From: an uncultured Bacteroidales bacterium
GTDB taxonomy: Bacteria > Bacteroidota > Bacteroidia > Bacteroidales > Muribaculaceae
Direction of reading: 5' to 3'
NCBI GenBank assembly: GCA_949123685.1
Contig: CASBHZ010000019.1
Coordinates: forward strand, 1-40,179
DNA: 40,179 nucleotides
Position 1 is the stretch's first letter; every line of letters starts with the position of its first letter. Below the pieces are notes generated by a model. The model was not told the DNA's origin and made no database searches. It worked only from the letters and a program-made list of their open reading frames with translations. Both the position numbers and the translations under genes were made by a program. This document shows, piece by piece, positions 7,954-16,831 of the stretch.

Positions 7954-8742
7954 ATGAAATTAGACACGTCGTCATATTATCCTGTTTCTCCGCTTGATGA
8001 TGACCCGGAAGAGGAGTTGACCGTTGAGACATTAGGAGTTTCAGCGACAACAGAAGAAAAAAAAGAAGATGGGGAAAAGGATTCCGGCTATGAGATTGAG
8101 CCGGATAATAGTTATCCTCCTGCAGTCGGAGAGCGTTTTGCCGATGGGGTTGCAACTTTCCTGTCTTGGGCACTTGTGCCGTTGCTCATGCCTGTATATG
8201 GAGTGTTGTTGGCATTCAATATGTCGATTCTTGATTTCACTCCCATGTCGGTCAAGATGATTTTCACGCTCGTTACTTTAGCATTTACCGTTGCTGTTCC
8301 GGCATTGCTTGTATTGCTGCTTAAACGTATGGGAATAGTGAAAGATATTGGACTCAATGGAAGGAAGGAACGTCTTATTCCGTATATTATTTCTATAATA
8401 TGTTTGGCAGGCACCGGTGCTTTCATGTGGTATAAGAGTGCACCAATGTGGTTAGTGATGTTTTTTGGAGGAGGGGCTGTTGCCGGAATCGTTAACTTCA
8501 TAATAAATTTCCGGTGGAAAATATCTGCCCATGCAGCAGGTGTAGCCGGAGTTGTTGCATTGATGATACGTATTATACGTGATGGCTTTCCGCAAGAAGG
8601 AGCTTTTGTGTGGCTTTTGGTTTCTATCGTATTTTCCGGATTGTTAGGAACGGCAAGGGTATGGCTCGGACGTCATACTGTCTGGCAGGTGCTTGCCGGA
8701 TATACGGTGGGTTTCCTTTCAGTTATTTTGATGACATTGTAG
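7954..8742 (+). CDS. PAP2-like polytopic membrane protein
   Basis: A 262-residue protein with an acidic, disordered N-terminus (residues 1-60) and about six hydrophobic segments. The C-terminal half keeps the layout of the PAP2 lipid-phosphatase superfamily: a degenerate first motif (NGRKERLIPY, 135-144), KISAHAAGV (189-197, His193), and ARVWLGRHTVWQVLAGY (234-250, His241). The Asp that normally follows the last His is Gln245, so activity is not assured. Family members hydrolyse lipid phosphates such as undecaprenyl diphosphate or phosphatidate at the outer face of the membrane. It lies directly upstream of ispG, which makes precursors of polyprenyl lipids, so an isoprenoid-lipid role is plausible but inferred. 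Confidence 0.7.
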   Translation: MKLDTSSYYPVSPLDDDPEEELTVETLGVSATTEEKKEDGEKDSGYEIEPDNSYPPAVGERFADGVATFLSWALVPLLMPVYGVLLAFNMSILDFTPMSVKMIFTLVTLAFTVAVPALLVLLLKRMGIVKDIGLNGRKERLIPYIISIICLAGTGAFMWYKSAPMWLVMFFGGGAVAGIVNFIINFRWKISAHAAGVAGVVALMIRIIRDGFPQEGAFVWLLVSIVFSGLLGTARVWLGRHTVWQVLAGYTVGFLSVILMTL

Positions 8743-8760
8743 TATTCAAGACTATTTCAG

Positions 8761-10383
8761 ATGCGATATAATTATAAAAGGCGCGATACACATGTTGTGA
8801 ATGTCGGTTCATTGGGAATCGGGGGAGATAATCCGGTCCGGATCCAGTCTATGGCAAATACTGACACTAACGACGTAGAGAACAGTGCTCTTCAGGCAAT
8901 ACGTATAGCTGAAGCCGGAGGTGAGCTTGTGAGGTTCACGACCCAAGGTGTGAGGGAGGCTGCGGCTTTGGGGAAAATCAAAAGCCGTATGCATGAGCTT
9001 GGATGTGATGTGCCTGTTTCTGCCGATGTGCATTTTAATCCCAAAGCGGCATTTGAAGCTGCAACAACTGCTGATAAAGTCAGAATCAATCCCGGAAACT
9101 TTGTTGATGCGGCACGTACATTCCGTAAGCTCGAATTTACAGATGAGGAATACATCTCTGAAATTGGTAAGATAGAGGAGACTTTAGTGCCGTTCCTGAA
9201 TCTTTGTAAGGAAAAGGGAGTGGCGGTGCGTCTTGGGGTTAATCATGGTTCCCTTTCTGATCGTATCATGAGCCGCTATGGCGATACCCCGGCGGGAATG
9301 GTGGAATCCGTGATGGAATTTCTTGAGGTATGTCGCCGAGAGAATTTCAATGATGTGGTCATTTCTATCAAAGCATCGAATACGTCTGTTATGGTAGAGA
9401 CGGTGAAGCTTCTGACATCGCGAATGGATGAAAAGGGGATGACGTATCCTCTGCATCTTGGTGTTACGGAAGCGGGAGACGCGGAAGATGGTAGAATTAA
9501 AAGTGCTGTTGGGATCGGTGCCTTGTTGGCAGAAGGTATCGGTGATACAATTCGGGTATCGCTTAGTGAACCTCCGGAAAATGAGATTCCCGTAGCAAAT
9601 ATTCTTAGGGATTATATAGCATTACGAGATAAACACCTGCCAATAATCGAGCCGGATGTTATACTTCCGGGAGCTTCGCGGGATAACCTGAATAAAGTTA
9701 AAGGTTACGGCGACAGGATTATTTCCATGCATGCTGACAAGCCTAACGATATATTCTTTTTGGCAGACGCTTCGATGCCTGTGAAGAATCCGGAATTTTC
9801 AGGACCATTGTTGATAAAATCGCGGCATGTCAATGCTCCGGCTGAGATTATGTCTTATATCGACAGGTTTATTGCGGCAGGATATAAAAATCCGATTGTC
9901 ATTAGTCTGAAATATGATGATAAAGATCTTGATTCGTTGCGTGTTAAGGCAGGTGCTGATTTCGGATTTCTTTTGCTTAACGGATATGGATGCGGCATAG
10001 AGGTTGTTGATTCAAATTTTGATGATGCCACCCTTGCCGATCTTGAGTTGGGTATTCTGCAGGCTGCCCGATTGCGAATGAGCAATACTGAGTATATAGC
10101 TTGTCCGAGTTGTGGCAGGACACTGTTCGACTTGCAGAAGACTCTGCAGGATGTGAAGGAGGCGACAAAAGGGATGAAAGGTCTGAAAATTGGGGTAATG
10201 GGATGTATTGTGAATGGTCCCGGAGAGATGGCTGATGCCGATTACGGCTATGTAGGGGCTGGTCCCGGTCGTGTCAGCATATATCGTGGCAAAGAGCTTA
10301 TACGTAAGAATATCCCTGCTGAAGAGGCGCTGCCTGCCCTTATCGACCTGATACGCGCTGATCGCCCGGAACTTATAGGTTAA
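8761..10383 (+). CDS. ispG: 4-hydroxy-3-methylbut-2-enyl-diphosphate synthase IspG (long form)
   Basis: A 540-residue enzyme of the non-mevalonate isoprenoid pathway; it reductively opens MEcPP to HMBPP. The N-terminal TIM barrel starts with VGSLGIGGDNPVRIQSM and includes ADVHFNPKAA and VRINPGN. The C-terminal domain has the 4Fe-4S ligands Cys448, Cys451 and Cys482 and the catalytic Glu489 within GCIVNGPGE. An extra domain of roughly 140 residues (about 290-435) lies between the two. This is the three-domain form of plants, Chlamydia and Bacteroidetes, rather than the ~370-residue E. coli form. The stop precedes the acyltransferase ATG by 9 nt. Confidence 0.95.
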   Translation: MRYNYKRRDTHVVNVGSLGIGGDNPVRIQSMANTDTNDVENSALQAIRIAEAGGELVRFTTQGVREAAALGKIKSRMHELGCDVPVSADVHFNPKAAFEAATTADKVRINPGNFVDAARTFRKLEFTDEEYISEIGKIEETLVPFLNLCKEKGVAVRLGVNHGSLSDRIMSRYGDTPAGMVESVMEFLEVCRRENFNDVVISIKASNTSVMVETVKLLTSRMDEKGMTYPLHLGVTEAGDAEDGRIKSAVGIGALLAEGIGDTIRVSLSEPPENEIPVANILRDYIALRDKHLPIIEPDVILPGASRDNLNKVKGYGDRIISMHADKPNDIFFLADASMPVKNPEFSGPLLIKSRHVNAPAEIMSYIDRFIAAGYKNPIVISLKYDDKDLDSLRVKAGADFGFLLLNGYGCGIEVVDSNFDDATLADLELGILQAARLRMSNTEYIACPSCGRTLFDLQKTLQDVKEATKGMKGLKIGVMGCIVNGPGEMADADYGYVGAGPGRVSIYRGKELIRKNIPAEEALPALIDLIRADRPELIG

Positions 10384-10392
10384 TTTTAATTG

Positions 10393-11382
10393 ATGAAAGG
10401 GAGGGAGTCGAATTTAGAGGCGCTTCGAATCGTGAGCATGCTGATGGTAGTGCTCGTGCATATTGACGGCGCTTCGCTTGGACTTCCGTATATAAAGGGA
10501 GAGTTTTCCGCTTTGACATCAAGAGACCTGTGGCGCCTTATTGTTGAATCCTTCACGATTATCGGGGTGAACTGTTTCACTTTGATTTCCGGTTATTTCG
10601 GCATAAGGCTCAGGTTTAAAAGTGTTGCGGGGTTCCTTTTTCAATGCATATTCTATTCTGTTGTCATTGCATCATTAGCTCCTCCTTTGCTCGGGATTGA
10701 GTTTTCGCGGCTCAAATGGTTGGAAAGCTGGCTTGTGCTCTCACATACAGATTTATGGTATGTGCCAGCATACTTCTGTCTTATGGTGCTCAGTCCGATG
10801 CTTAACGCCGGAGTTGAAATGCTTACAAGAAAACAGTTTGCATGGGTTCTCGGAATATTTATTGTGTTCAATATATGGAGCGGTTGGTGGTGGGGTGGTG
10901 CGTTTAATCCAACCGGATATACTGTGATCCAGTTGGTTCTCATGTATCTTATAGGAAGGTGGATTAATAGCAGTTATAGGAATGGCGGGAAAGTAAGGAT
11001 TGGTGCCGTTTTGATATATTTGCTGTCTGTAGCGTTGATTTTCGTGTCGTCGCTATGGCTGGAACCGGTGAAAGCTTTTGCATATAATTCGCCGTTTGTT
11101 ATTCTTGCATCTGTAAGTTTCTTTATGTTGTTCTTGACCTTCCGTTTCCAATCAAGAGCTGTCAATTATATGGCAAGGTCTGCATTTGCCGTTTACTTGA
11201 TTCATAAGGCACCTGAGCTTTGGGGAAATTTAATACGCCCGCAAGTCTGCAATTATTGGAACGACTTGTCTCTTTCCATGTTCACGCTAACGGCGATAGC
11301 CGGCACGTTTGTCATATATATTATTGCCATGATTATTGATCCTTTTCGTCGCTTTTTACAGAATAAGATAATAAAAATATAG
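10393..11382 (+). CDS. Acyltransferase family 3 membrane protein
   Basis: A 329-residue polytopic protein with about ten hydrophobic segments. It opens with the acyltransferase-3 hallmark RESNLEALRIVSMLMVVLVH (family form: R...LD.LR.....V...H, catalytic His near residue 22). It also has the LWYVPAYFCLMVLSPML segment typical of the WecH/OafA-like subgroup. Such proteins move acyl groups (often acetyl) onto sugars of lipopolysaccharide, capsule or peptidoglycan. The substrate is unknown. I choose the ATG at 10393; a TTG at 10390 is just upstream. It is the last gene of the 7018 operon. No surface-glycan cluster surrounds it. Confidence 0.8.
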   Translation: MKGRESNLEALRIVSMLMVVLVHIDGASLGLPYIKGEFSALTSRDLWRLIVESFTIIGVNCFTLISGYFGIRLRFKSVAGFLFQCIFYSVVIASLAPPLLGIEFSRLKWLESWLVLSHTDLWYVPAYFCLMVLSPMLNAGVEMLTRKQFAWVLGIFIVFNIWSGWWWGGAFNPTGYTVIQLVLMYLIGRWINSSYRNGGKVRIGAVLIYLLSVALIFVSSLWLEPVKAFAYNSPFVILASVSFFMLFLTFRFQSRAVNYMARSAFAVYLIHKAPELWGNLIRPQVCNYWNDLSLSMFTLTAIAGTFVIYIIAMIIDPFRRFLQNKIIKI

Positions 11383-11431
11383 AGTTATATAGCTTCTAAA
11401 TAGCTTCTTCATGATTGTGGTATTGACTGTA

Positions 11432-11461
11432 TTGTTTTATCACTTACAAATATTATCTTTG
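11432..11461 (+). promoter_or_regulatory. Promoter of the membrane regulator gene
   Basis: TTG at 11432-11434 and a consensus TATCTTTG at 11454-11461 are 19 bp apart. Predicted start near 11467 gives a leader of about 37 nt before the ATG at 11504, so the regulator has its own promoter and is independent of the upstream operon. No TTAATCC/GGATTAA element is visible here, so autoregulation through those sites is not indicated. Confidence 0.7.
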
Positions 11462-11503
11462 CAGTAGGATAAGCACAAGTTGAATGTGTCCCAATAAGTA
11501 TAT

Positions 11504-14050
11504 ATGAAAAGATACCTTGCATCATTAATAATACTTCTCTTGTCGTCGGCTGGATTATGCCATGCAAAAGGTTTGCTATTTCCCGGGAAGGAGCGTAGGT
11601 TTGCCGACCGTTCGTCATATTGTGTAATAAAGAAGGATTTTGTGCCCAAATCTGTAAGTACCCTGCAATTGGATTTTGAGTATACGCCTTATAATCTTGA
11701 CAGTCCGGGATATATTTTGTTCGTGAAAAATGCAGAAGGCACAAAAGCGTTTAATATGACATATTCATTTGCTGATAAACATGGCATTTTGTCTTTTGCT
11801 CAAGATGGGAAGAAAATTCTCGCAGAAGCTAAATTCCCGATTGATAGTTTTCCCCGCAAGTTGCCTGTTTCAGTATTGATGAACATGAAGACTGACAGTG
11901 TAGTGGTCAAGATCGGCAACGAAGTTGTAAGAAGTGTTATGGGACTTGACAAGGAACCGTTCTCGCCACAAATATATTTCGGAATGTGCGGGCATATCCT
12001 GGAAACGGCGTCATTTTCTATTAATAATCTGTCGGTGAAGCTTGACGGTAAGGAATTTAAATTCCCGCTTGACGAAAGCAAAGGCACGGATGTCCATTGT
12101 TCAGATGGCAGGATAATTGGGGAAGTCAGCAATCCGATATGGCTTATTAACCGTTCATATTATTGGAACAAGATATTTTCGTCTGATTTCAAATCCGAGG
12201 CAGGATGTGTTTTTGCGGATGCCCTTGGGAAATTTGTGATTTATTCGGGAGATTCAATAACCATGTTCGATCCGAGGCATAAAACTGTTACACGGCAACA
12301 GTTTTCATATATTGACAAGGAATGGTACAACCGTCTCGGAATGGGTTTTTATAATCCTCTCAATAATGTTATCGTAGGTTATGAACTTGATTATGACCGG
12401 ACGTTTGTAGGGGAGATTGATATTAAAAAACTTCGGTGTGATGTTAAGGATAAGGGTAGCGTAAACTTGCAGATGCATCATCATTCCGCGGCATATTTCC
12501 CGGAGAAGGGTAAGATTCTGTTTTTGGGTGGATATGGTAACAGAAGGTATTATAATGATTTAATAGAGTATGACCTGAACACATGCAGTTGGGATACGCT
12601 GCGTTTTACAGGAGACGTGATTACTCCGCGCTTCTTTGCCTCTATGTGTATTGCGAAAGATAATAAAAGCCTTTATGTCTATGGTGGAAAAGGGAATGCA
12701 CAGGGAAAACAGGATGTCGGGGTTGAATATTATTATGATCTTTACAAGATTGACCTTGAGAAAGGTGTCGTGAAAAAATTGTGGGAACATCCCGCTCCGG
12801 AGTGTGACAGGGTGCCGACAAGATTTATGGTTCCAAGTCCTGATGAAGATTATCTTTATGTAATTGCCTATCCGGAGTTTCATCCTTATAGTGTGTTGCA
12901 ACTTTATAGGATGTCGGTTGCCGATGGCAGTTATGAGGCTCTTGGTGATTCCATCCCTATTATATCCGAGGAGATTGCCACTAATGCCGCCCTATATTTC
13001 AGCCGAGACAATGCCCGGCTTTATTGCGTTGTGCAGGAGTTTAAGGTTGCCGATGAACTTGATAAGGGGGGTGCTAATTCCATATGCATATATTCACTTA
13101 ACGCTCCGCCTGTGAGTCTTGCGGAGGTCAGGCGTTACGAACGTTCCGAATCGTTATGGTCAGGAGGTTGGTGGTTATCACTTTTAGTATTACCGGTCGG
13201 AGGAGCCGGTCTATGGCTGTGGAAACGACGTAAAGTCGTGAATGCTAAAATTAAGGTTCGGGAAGATGGAAACTCTGTTGCTTTATGCGAATATGAGCCT
13301 GTTAATGAGCAAGTCGCTTTTCCTAAGCGTAATTCTATGCAACTGTTCGGACTGTTTACTGCTTTTGACCGGAATGGGCATGATGTGGCATACATGTTCA
13401 CGCCCAAGAATAGACAGTTATTCATATACCTTCTTGTAAATAGTATTGGCAAGGACGGGGTTCTGTCGTCTGACCTGAACGGGTTGTTCTGGCCCGATAA
13501 GCCTGATGAAAATATAAAAAACCTAAAGAATGTAACTATCAACAAACTGCGTAAAGTGTTGCAGGAATTTGATGGGATTGACCTTGTGTATCGTAAGGGA
13601 TATTTTAAAGTGGAAATCGCAGATGAGTTTTATTGTGATTATTCCAATATGTATCACGTTACTGACGGTTTTTTGGTATCTGCTGAAAATGATTTCGCCT
13701 TTTCTGATGTATTGCCTATTATCGGCAGGGGTAAATTCCTTCAGGGCATGGAATGGTATGGTTTTGATTATGTCCGTCAACGAGTAGAGAATTATTCAAT
13801 ATCCATATTGTCTGAAAGGATTATGAAATGTTTCAAGAATGGAGATAATTCCGGTACTCTTTCAGCATGTAAGGTTCTTGCTATTATTGATCCCCTTTCA
13901 GAACTGGCTATGGAATATGCCGTGAAAGTCAATATGCGTATGAAGCGAGAAGGAAAAGCAAGGAATATTTATAATGCTTTTGTTAAAGAGCATTATAAAG
14001 TAATGGGAGAGGATTATTGCCGCTCGTTCGAGCAAGTTGGGGATAAATAA
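11504..14050 (+). CDS. Predicted transmembrane transcription regulator: LamG/Kelch sensor with SARP-BTAD output
   Basis: An 848-residue protein. Residues 1-21 are a signal peptide or signal anchor. Residues ~25-205 look like a LamG/concanavalin-type beta-sandwich. Residues ~325-480 hold Kelch/galactose-oxidase-like repeats (ILFLGGYGNRRYYNDLIEYD and SLYVYGGKGN with following YDLYKIDL). A single helix spans 552-573 and is followed by WKRRK, placing the C-terminus inside. Residues ~612-705 resemble a SARP/OmpR winged helix (FTPKNRQLFIYLLV, LFWPDKPDENIKNLKNVTIN, KLRKVL, YRKGYFKVEI). Residues ~765-840 resemble a BTAD helical domain (DPLSELAMEYAVKVNMRMK, then GKARNIYNAFVKEHY). I infer that a periplasmic ligand is sensed and DNA is bound from the membrane, as in ToxR/CadC but with reversed domain order. 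It ends 86 nt from the susCD operon tail and is the only regulator gene near this locus. The ligand is unknown. Confidence 0.7.
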   Translation: MKRYLASLIILLLSSAGLCHAKGLLFPGKERRFADRSSYCVIKKDFVPKSVSTLQLDFEYTPYNLDSPGYILFVKNAEGTKAFNMTYSFADKHGILSFAQDGKKILAEAKFPIDSFPRKLPVSVLMNMKTDSVVVKIGNEVVRSVMGLDKEPFSPQIYFGMCGHILETASFSINNLSVKLDGKEFKFPLDESKGTDVHCSDGRIIGEVSNPIWLINRSYYWNKIFSSDFKSEAGCVFADALGKFVIYSGDSITMFDPRHKTVTRQQFSYIDKEWYNRLGMGFYNPLNNVIVGYELDYDRTFVGEIDIKKLRCDVKDKGSVNLQMHHHSAAYFPEKGKILFLGGYGNRRYYNDLIEYDLNTCSWDTLRFTGDVITPRFFASMCIAKDNKSLYVYGGKGNAQGKQDVGVEYYYDLYKIDLEKGVVKKLWEHPAPECDRVPTRFMVPSPDEDYLYVIAYPEFHPYSVLQLYRMSVADGSYEALGDSIPIISEEIATNAALYFSRDNARLYCVVQEFKVADELDKGGANSICIYSLNAPPVSLAEVRRYERSESLWSGGWWLSLLVLPVGGAGLWLWKRRKVVNAKIKVREDGNSVALCEYEPVNEQVAFPKRNSMQLFGLFTAFDRNGHDVAYMFTPKNRQLFIYLLVNSIGKDGVLSSDLNGLFWPDKPDENIKNLKNVTINKLRKVLQEFDGIDLVYRKGYFKVEIADEFYCDYSNMYHVTDGFLVSAENDFAFSDVLPIIGRGKFLQGMEWYGFDYVRQRVENYSISILSERIMKCFKNGDNSGTLSACKVLAIIDPLSELAMEYAVKVNMRMKREGKARNIYNAFVKEHYKVMGEDYCRSFEQVGDK

Positions 14051-14052
14051 GT

Positions 14053-14089
14053 GAACTCGTCTTGCTTATCTCTAAGCCAAGACGAGTTC
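14053..14089. terminator. Hairpin between convergent genes
   Basis: A perfect 12-bp stem (14053-14064 with 14078-14089) extends by four more pairs across a one-base bulge. It lies between the regulator stop (14050) and the end of the susCD operon (14137). Neither side has a strong T-run, so it may terminate weakly in both directions or act as an RNA 3'-end stabiliser. Confidence 0.55.
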
Positions 14090-14136
14090 GATTGCACCTT
14101 AAAAAATTACCTGTTGAAGAGAGTCTTTTTATATAT

Positions 14137-15795
14137 TTATTTTTGACCTAAATTCTGTTTAACTAATTGTACGAATACGTCCGGTGCCACAACTCTTACG
14201 TTCGGATTCAATGCGTCGATAACGGTTTTTATGTTTGCCTGTGTTTTGGTCCAGCAATGCACGAATACGAAAGTGTATCCATCTGCAGAGTGGGGATCGG
14301 CAGGTCTGCTGTTGATTTGGGCTATTACCGATCGTTCTTCACCTCGGTCGGATCCCCCGTCGATTCCTTCCCAAAGCACGCTACGCTGTTCGATTATTGG
14401 CTTGCCGTTATCGGAGAACTTGATACGTCCATCTCCTTTCTCGGCATATCCTGTATAGAACATGGCATCAATGTTGGGTTGAGCCAGATATTTATTATAT
14501 ACACGCGGGTTGTCCATTATTCCCTGGTCAAGGATATTGCATATCGTGAGACCTGATTTTTCCACATATCCGTTAAGTTGAGTCAGATAAGCGTCAAGTT
14601 TGTCATCAGGCATTTTGCTCGGGAAGATATAACTGCTTCCGCTTGGTCCTGCCACAAAATAATCGTTTGCTCGGCTGTTCCTGTAATACCAGTGCATGGC
14701 GGCGGGGGCAAGGTCATAGAGCGAAGGGGATATCGTGAACCCTATCGGAAATTGCCCGTGTGCGGGATCTGAAAAATATTCCTGCATGCTCCAAAGGTTG
14801 AATGCTATATTGTCTCCGTCGCTCACCAGGAACGTGACGTAATGCACGTTTTCTTCAGTTTCTACCTCTTTGGTTGCCGCGCGTTGTGTGAGTCCGTTTG
14901 TATCGTGAATACTGCTCATTGTCGCAAGGTTTGCAGCGAGATCAGACGGAAGCATCGACACTCCGAGTGAGGAAGCATTATTTACCATTCCCCATTCATC
15001 GGCATCATAATATCCGAAACAATAAGCTCCGTTGTCAAGCCCACTGAGAATTTCAGAGCGCCAGCTCCAGTCATTGCGCGCATTGTAATCATAGAACGCG
15101 AAGGCGTTGGTCATGGATACATAATCGCGCAAATGATGGTTTATATCGGGTTTTAAATCAGCGGCAAGAGAATTGTCAAGTTTGTCGCGGAAGTTTTCGT
15201 AAAGCCATTTCTCATCATGGTCACGCACGTCTGCGAGTTCCTTGGTTATTCCCATTGAGCGGAGGCGTGGCACCATGTCTTCTATTACCGCTACTCCCCT
15301 CAGGATTCCGCAAAGGGTCGTGGCAACGTTTATAGAGTGTGATTTCCCGTCGGAATAAGGACGATACAGTATATATCCATTGACAATACCCTTTTCAAGA
15401 TAATGTGAAAGCAGTGACGCCCATGTGCTGTGAGTCTTTAGGCGTATGCCATAAGAGTCTTCCATTTCCTTGAGCCATACTGCCGAAGGTCCGCCTTCAT
15501 TTATATAAACTTGGTCACCTGAAACGCGGGCTGCCAATCCTGCAAGGGTAGAAACGAGAACACGTTCGTTGTCGTTGAGATTGCCGGATGAAATAACGTT
15601 AATGGATTTGAGTTCACGTCCTTTTTGATGTACATATCCCCGAACAAGTGGTTCAGATGGGTCAACGAGGGTTTCTGTGAGTCCTTGGTTATTGCTTCCC
15701 CAGTCATAATCGGGGAAAGAGATTCCTTCAGGATCGTTGCTGCATGATGTCAACATGCATGCGGCTATCCCGATGGTATATATGATATGTTTCAT
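14137..15795 (-). CDS. GxGYxYP-type lipoprotein, putative glycoside hydrolase
   Basis: A 552-residue predicted lipoprotein (lipobox LTSC, Cys18). After a ~35-residue linker it has the two-domain layout of the GxGYxYP family. The N-terminal domain is about 55-300 and the C-terminal domain about 315-550, which contains VTFLVSDGDNIAFNLW and the name-giving region. Here that motif reads GPSGSSYIFPS (383-393): Ser replaces the second Gly and Phe the second Tyr. The family is annotated as putative glycoside hydrolase, but I know of no solid activity assignment. It is the last gene of the susC-susD-lipoprotein operon, 37 nt after its neighbour, so a surface or periplasmic role on the imported glycan is likely by context. 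Confidence 0.75.
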   Translation of the reverse strand: MKHIIYTIGIAACMLTSCSNDPEGISFPDYDWGSNNQGLTETLVDPSEPLVRGYVHQKGRELKSINVISSGNLNDNERVLVSTLAGLAARVSGDQVYINEGGPSAVWLKEMEDSYGIRLKTHSTWASLLSHYLEKGIVNGYILYRPYSDGKSHSINVATTLCGILRGVAVIEDMVPRLRSMGITKELADVRDHDEKWLYENFRDKLDNSLAADLKPDINHHLRDYVSMTNAFAFYDYNARNDWSWRSEILSGLDNGAYCFGYYDADEWGMVNNASSLGVSMLPSDLAANLATMSSIHDTNGLTQRAATKEVETEENVHYVTFLVSDGDNIAFNLWSMQEYFSDPAHGQFPIGFTISPSLYDLAPAAMHWYYRNSRANDYFVAGPSGSSYIFPSKMPDDKLDAYLTQLNGYVEKSGLTICNILDQGIMDNPRVYNKYLAQPNIDAMFYTGYAEKGDGRIKFSDNGKPIIEQRSVLWEGIDGGSDRGEERSVIAQINSRPADPHSADGYTFVFVHCWTKTQANIKTVIDALNPNVRVVAPDVFVQLVKQNLGQK

Positions 15796-15832
15796 AAAAT
15801 TTAAAAAAATCAGTTGTTAGACTGTAATAGGT

Positions 15833-16783
15833 TTAAAAAAGATTAAATTCACTTATTGTGACATGAGGTCCTCCATGCACGGCAGTGATTGTAAGCCTGA
15901 TGTATCTTGCCGTGACGCTTCCCGGAAGGAATGAACGATATTCACCGCGTGGCTCTATGTCTTTGAAATCACCGGCAGGTTTCCAGGATATTCTGTCATC
16001 GCTGACCTCGATTGTCATTTCTTTGGTGCCGTCGGCACCTTCTTTGCGTGGCTGGATCGCAAATCCTGAAATCTTGATTTCTTCGCCAAGATCAAATTCG
16101 ATCCAATGTGGAGGCTCCGGATGGCTGGCATCCCAGGCTGTGCTCCAGAATGAAGACAGATTATCGTCTATGCACGCTTCCTTAAGTCCGCTGTTTCCCC
16201 AGTCTCCTTCACGCGGTTCCTCTGAAGATGCGGCAAGAACTTTCCATTTGCTGCGGTCTAAGAGTGTGGCTCCGCTGGCATCCATGCTTCCGCGATAAAC
16301 GAAATACATCGTCTGGCAGCAATCGTCCGTAGCGACACCCTCGGCACCAACAATGCTGACCGGAAGAAGATAGTCGGTGAATTGTTCTATCTTACCTTTT
16401 GCGTCTATGCTTATGGCTATAGGTTCCGATTCTGTTTTGCCTGCCTTGATTATGCCGTGTGGATCCACCGTATAGCAACCCTCGGGAAGTGCCTGATATT
16501 TGGTTCCCCTCTGGGAATTGAAACTTTCAACTTTTGACGGATCTGCCATAACATATACTTTGGCGTCATGTGGAAGTCCGGATGGATTTAGGTCAGGATA
16601 AGTGCGAGGGGTGACTTTTATAGTGAATGTATTTACTGCAGGTTCGTCCTGAATAAAGAAGTTTACTTTAACTATTGTCTGTGCATCCGGCATGAAAACG
16701 GTGTCGTTATCATCGTTGCTGCAAGACGATGCACCTATTAGCATCGCTGACAATAAAAATGTTGAAAATATTTTTGTATTCAT
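15833..16783 (-). CDS. Surface glycan-binding lipoprotein candidate (DUF1735 + F5/8 type C)
   Basis: A 316-residue predicted lipoprotein (lipobox ASSC, Cys21, then an acidic SNDDND stretch that resembles a lipoprotein export signal for surface display). Residues ~30-140 match the DUF1735 domain found at the N-terminus of Bacteroidetes glycan-binding proteins. Residues ~185-316 form a discoidin/F5-8C beta-sandwich (ACIDDNLSSFWSTAWD, HWIEFDLGEE, ISGFAIQPR, ARYIRLTI). Proteins at this position after susD usually capture glycan at the cell surface. I choose the ATG at 16783; an upstream in-frame ATG at 16831 touches the susD stop and would bury the signal peptide. Ligand unknown. Confidence 0.8.
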   Translation of the reverse strand: MNTKIFSTFLLSAMLIGASSCSNDDNDTVFMPDAQTIVKVNFFIQDEPAVNTFTIKVTPRTYPDLNPSGLPHDAKVYVMADPSKVESFNSQRGTKYQALPEGCYTVDPHGIIKAGKTESEPIAISIDAKGKIEQFTDYLLPVSIVGAEGVATDDCCQTMYFVYRGSMDASGATLLDRSKWKVLAASSEEPREGDWGNSGLKEACIDDNLSSFWSTAWDASHPEPPHWIEFDLGEEIKISGFAIQPRKEGADGTKEMTIEVSDDRISWKPAGDFKDIEPRGEYRSFLPGSVTARYIRLTITAVHGGPHVTISEFNLF

Positions 16784-16831
16784 CGTTTTTATGTTAATTG
16801 CGATTGGATGGTCAAAAATATGTTTAGACAA

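Noticed and set aside
10393..11382. Capsule or O-antigen gene cluster
   Set aside because: Only one acyltransferase is present and its neighbours are housekeeping genes; no polymerase, flippase or other glycosyltransferase is adjacent.
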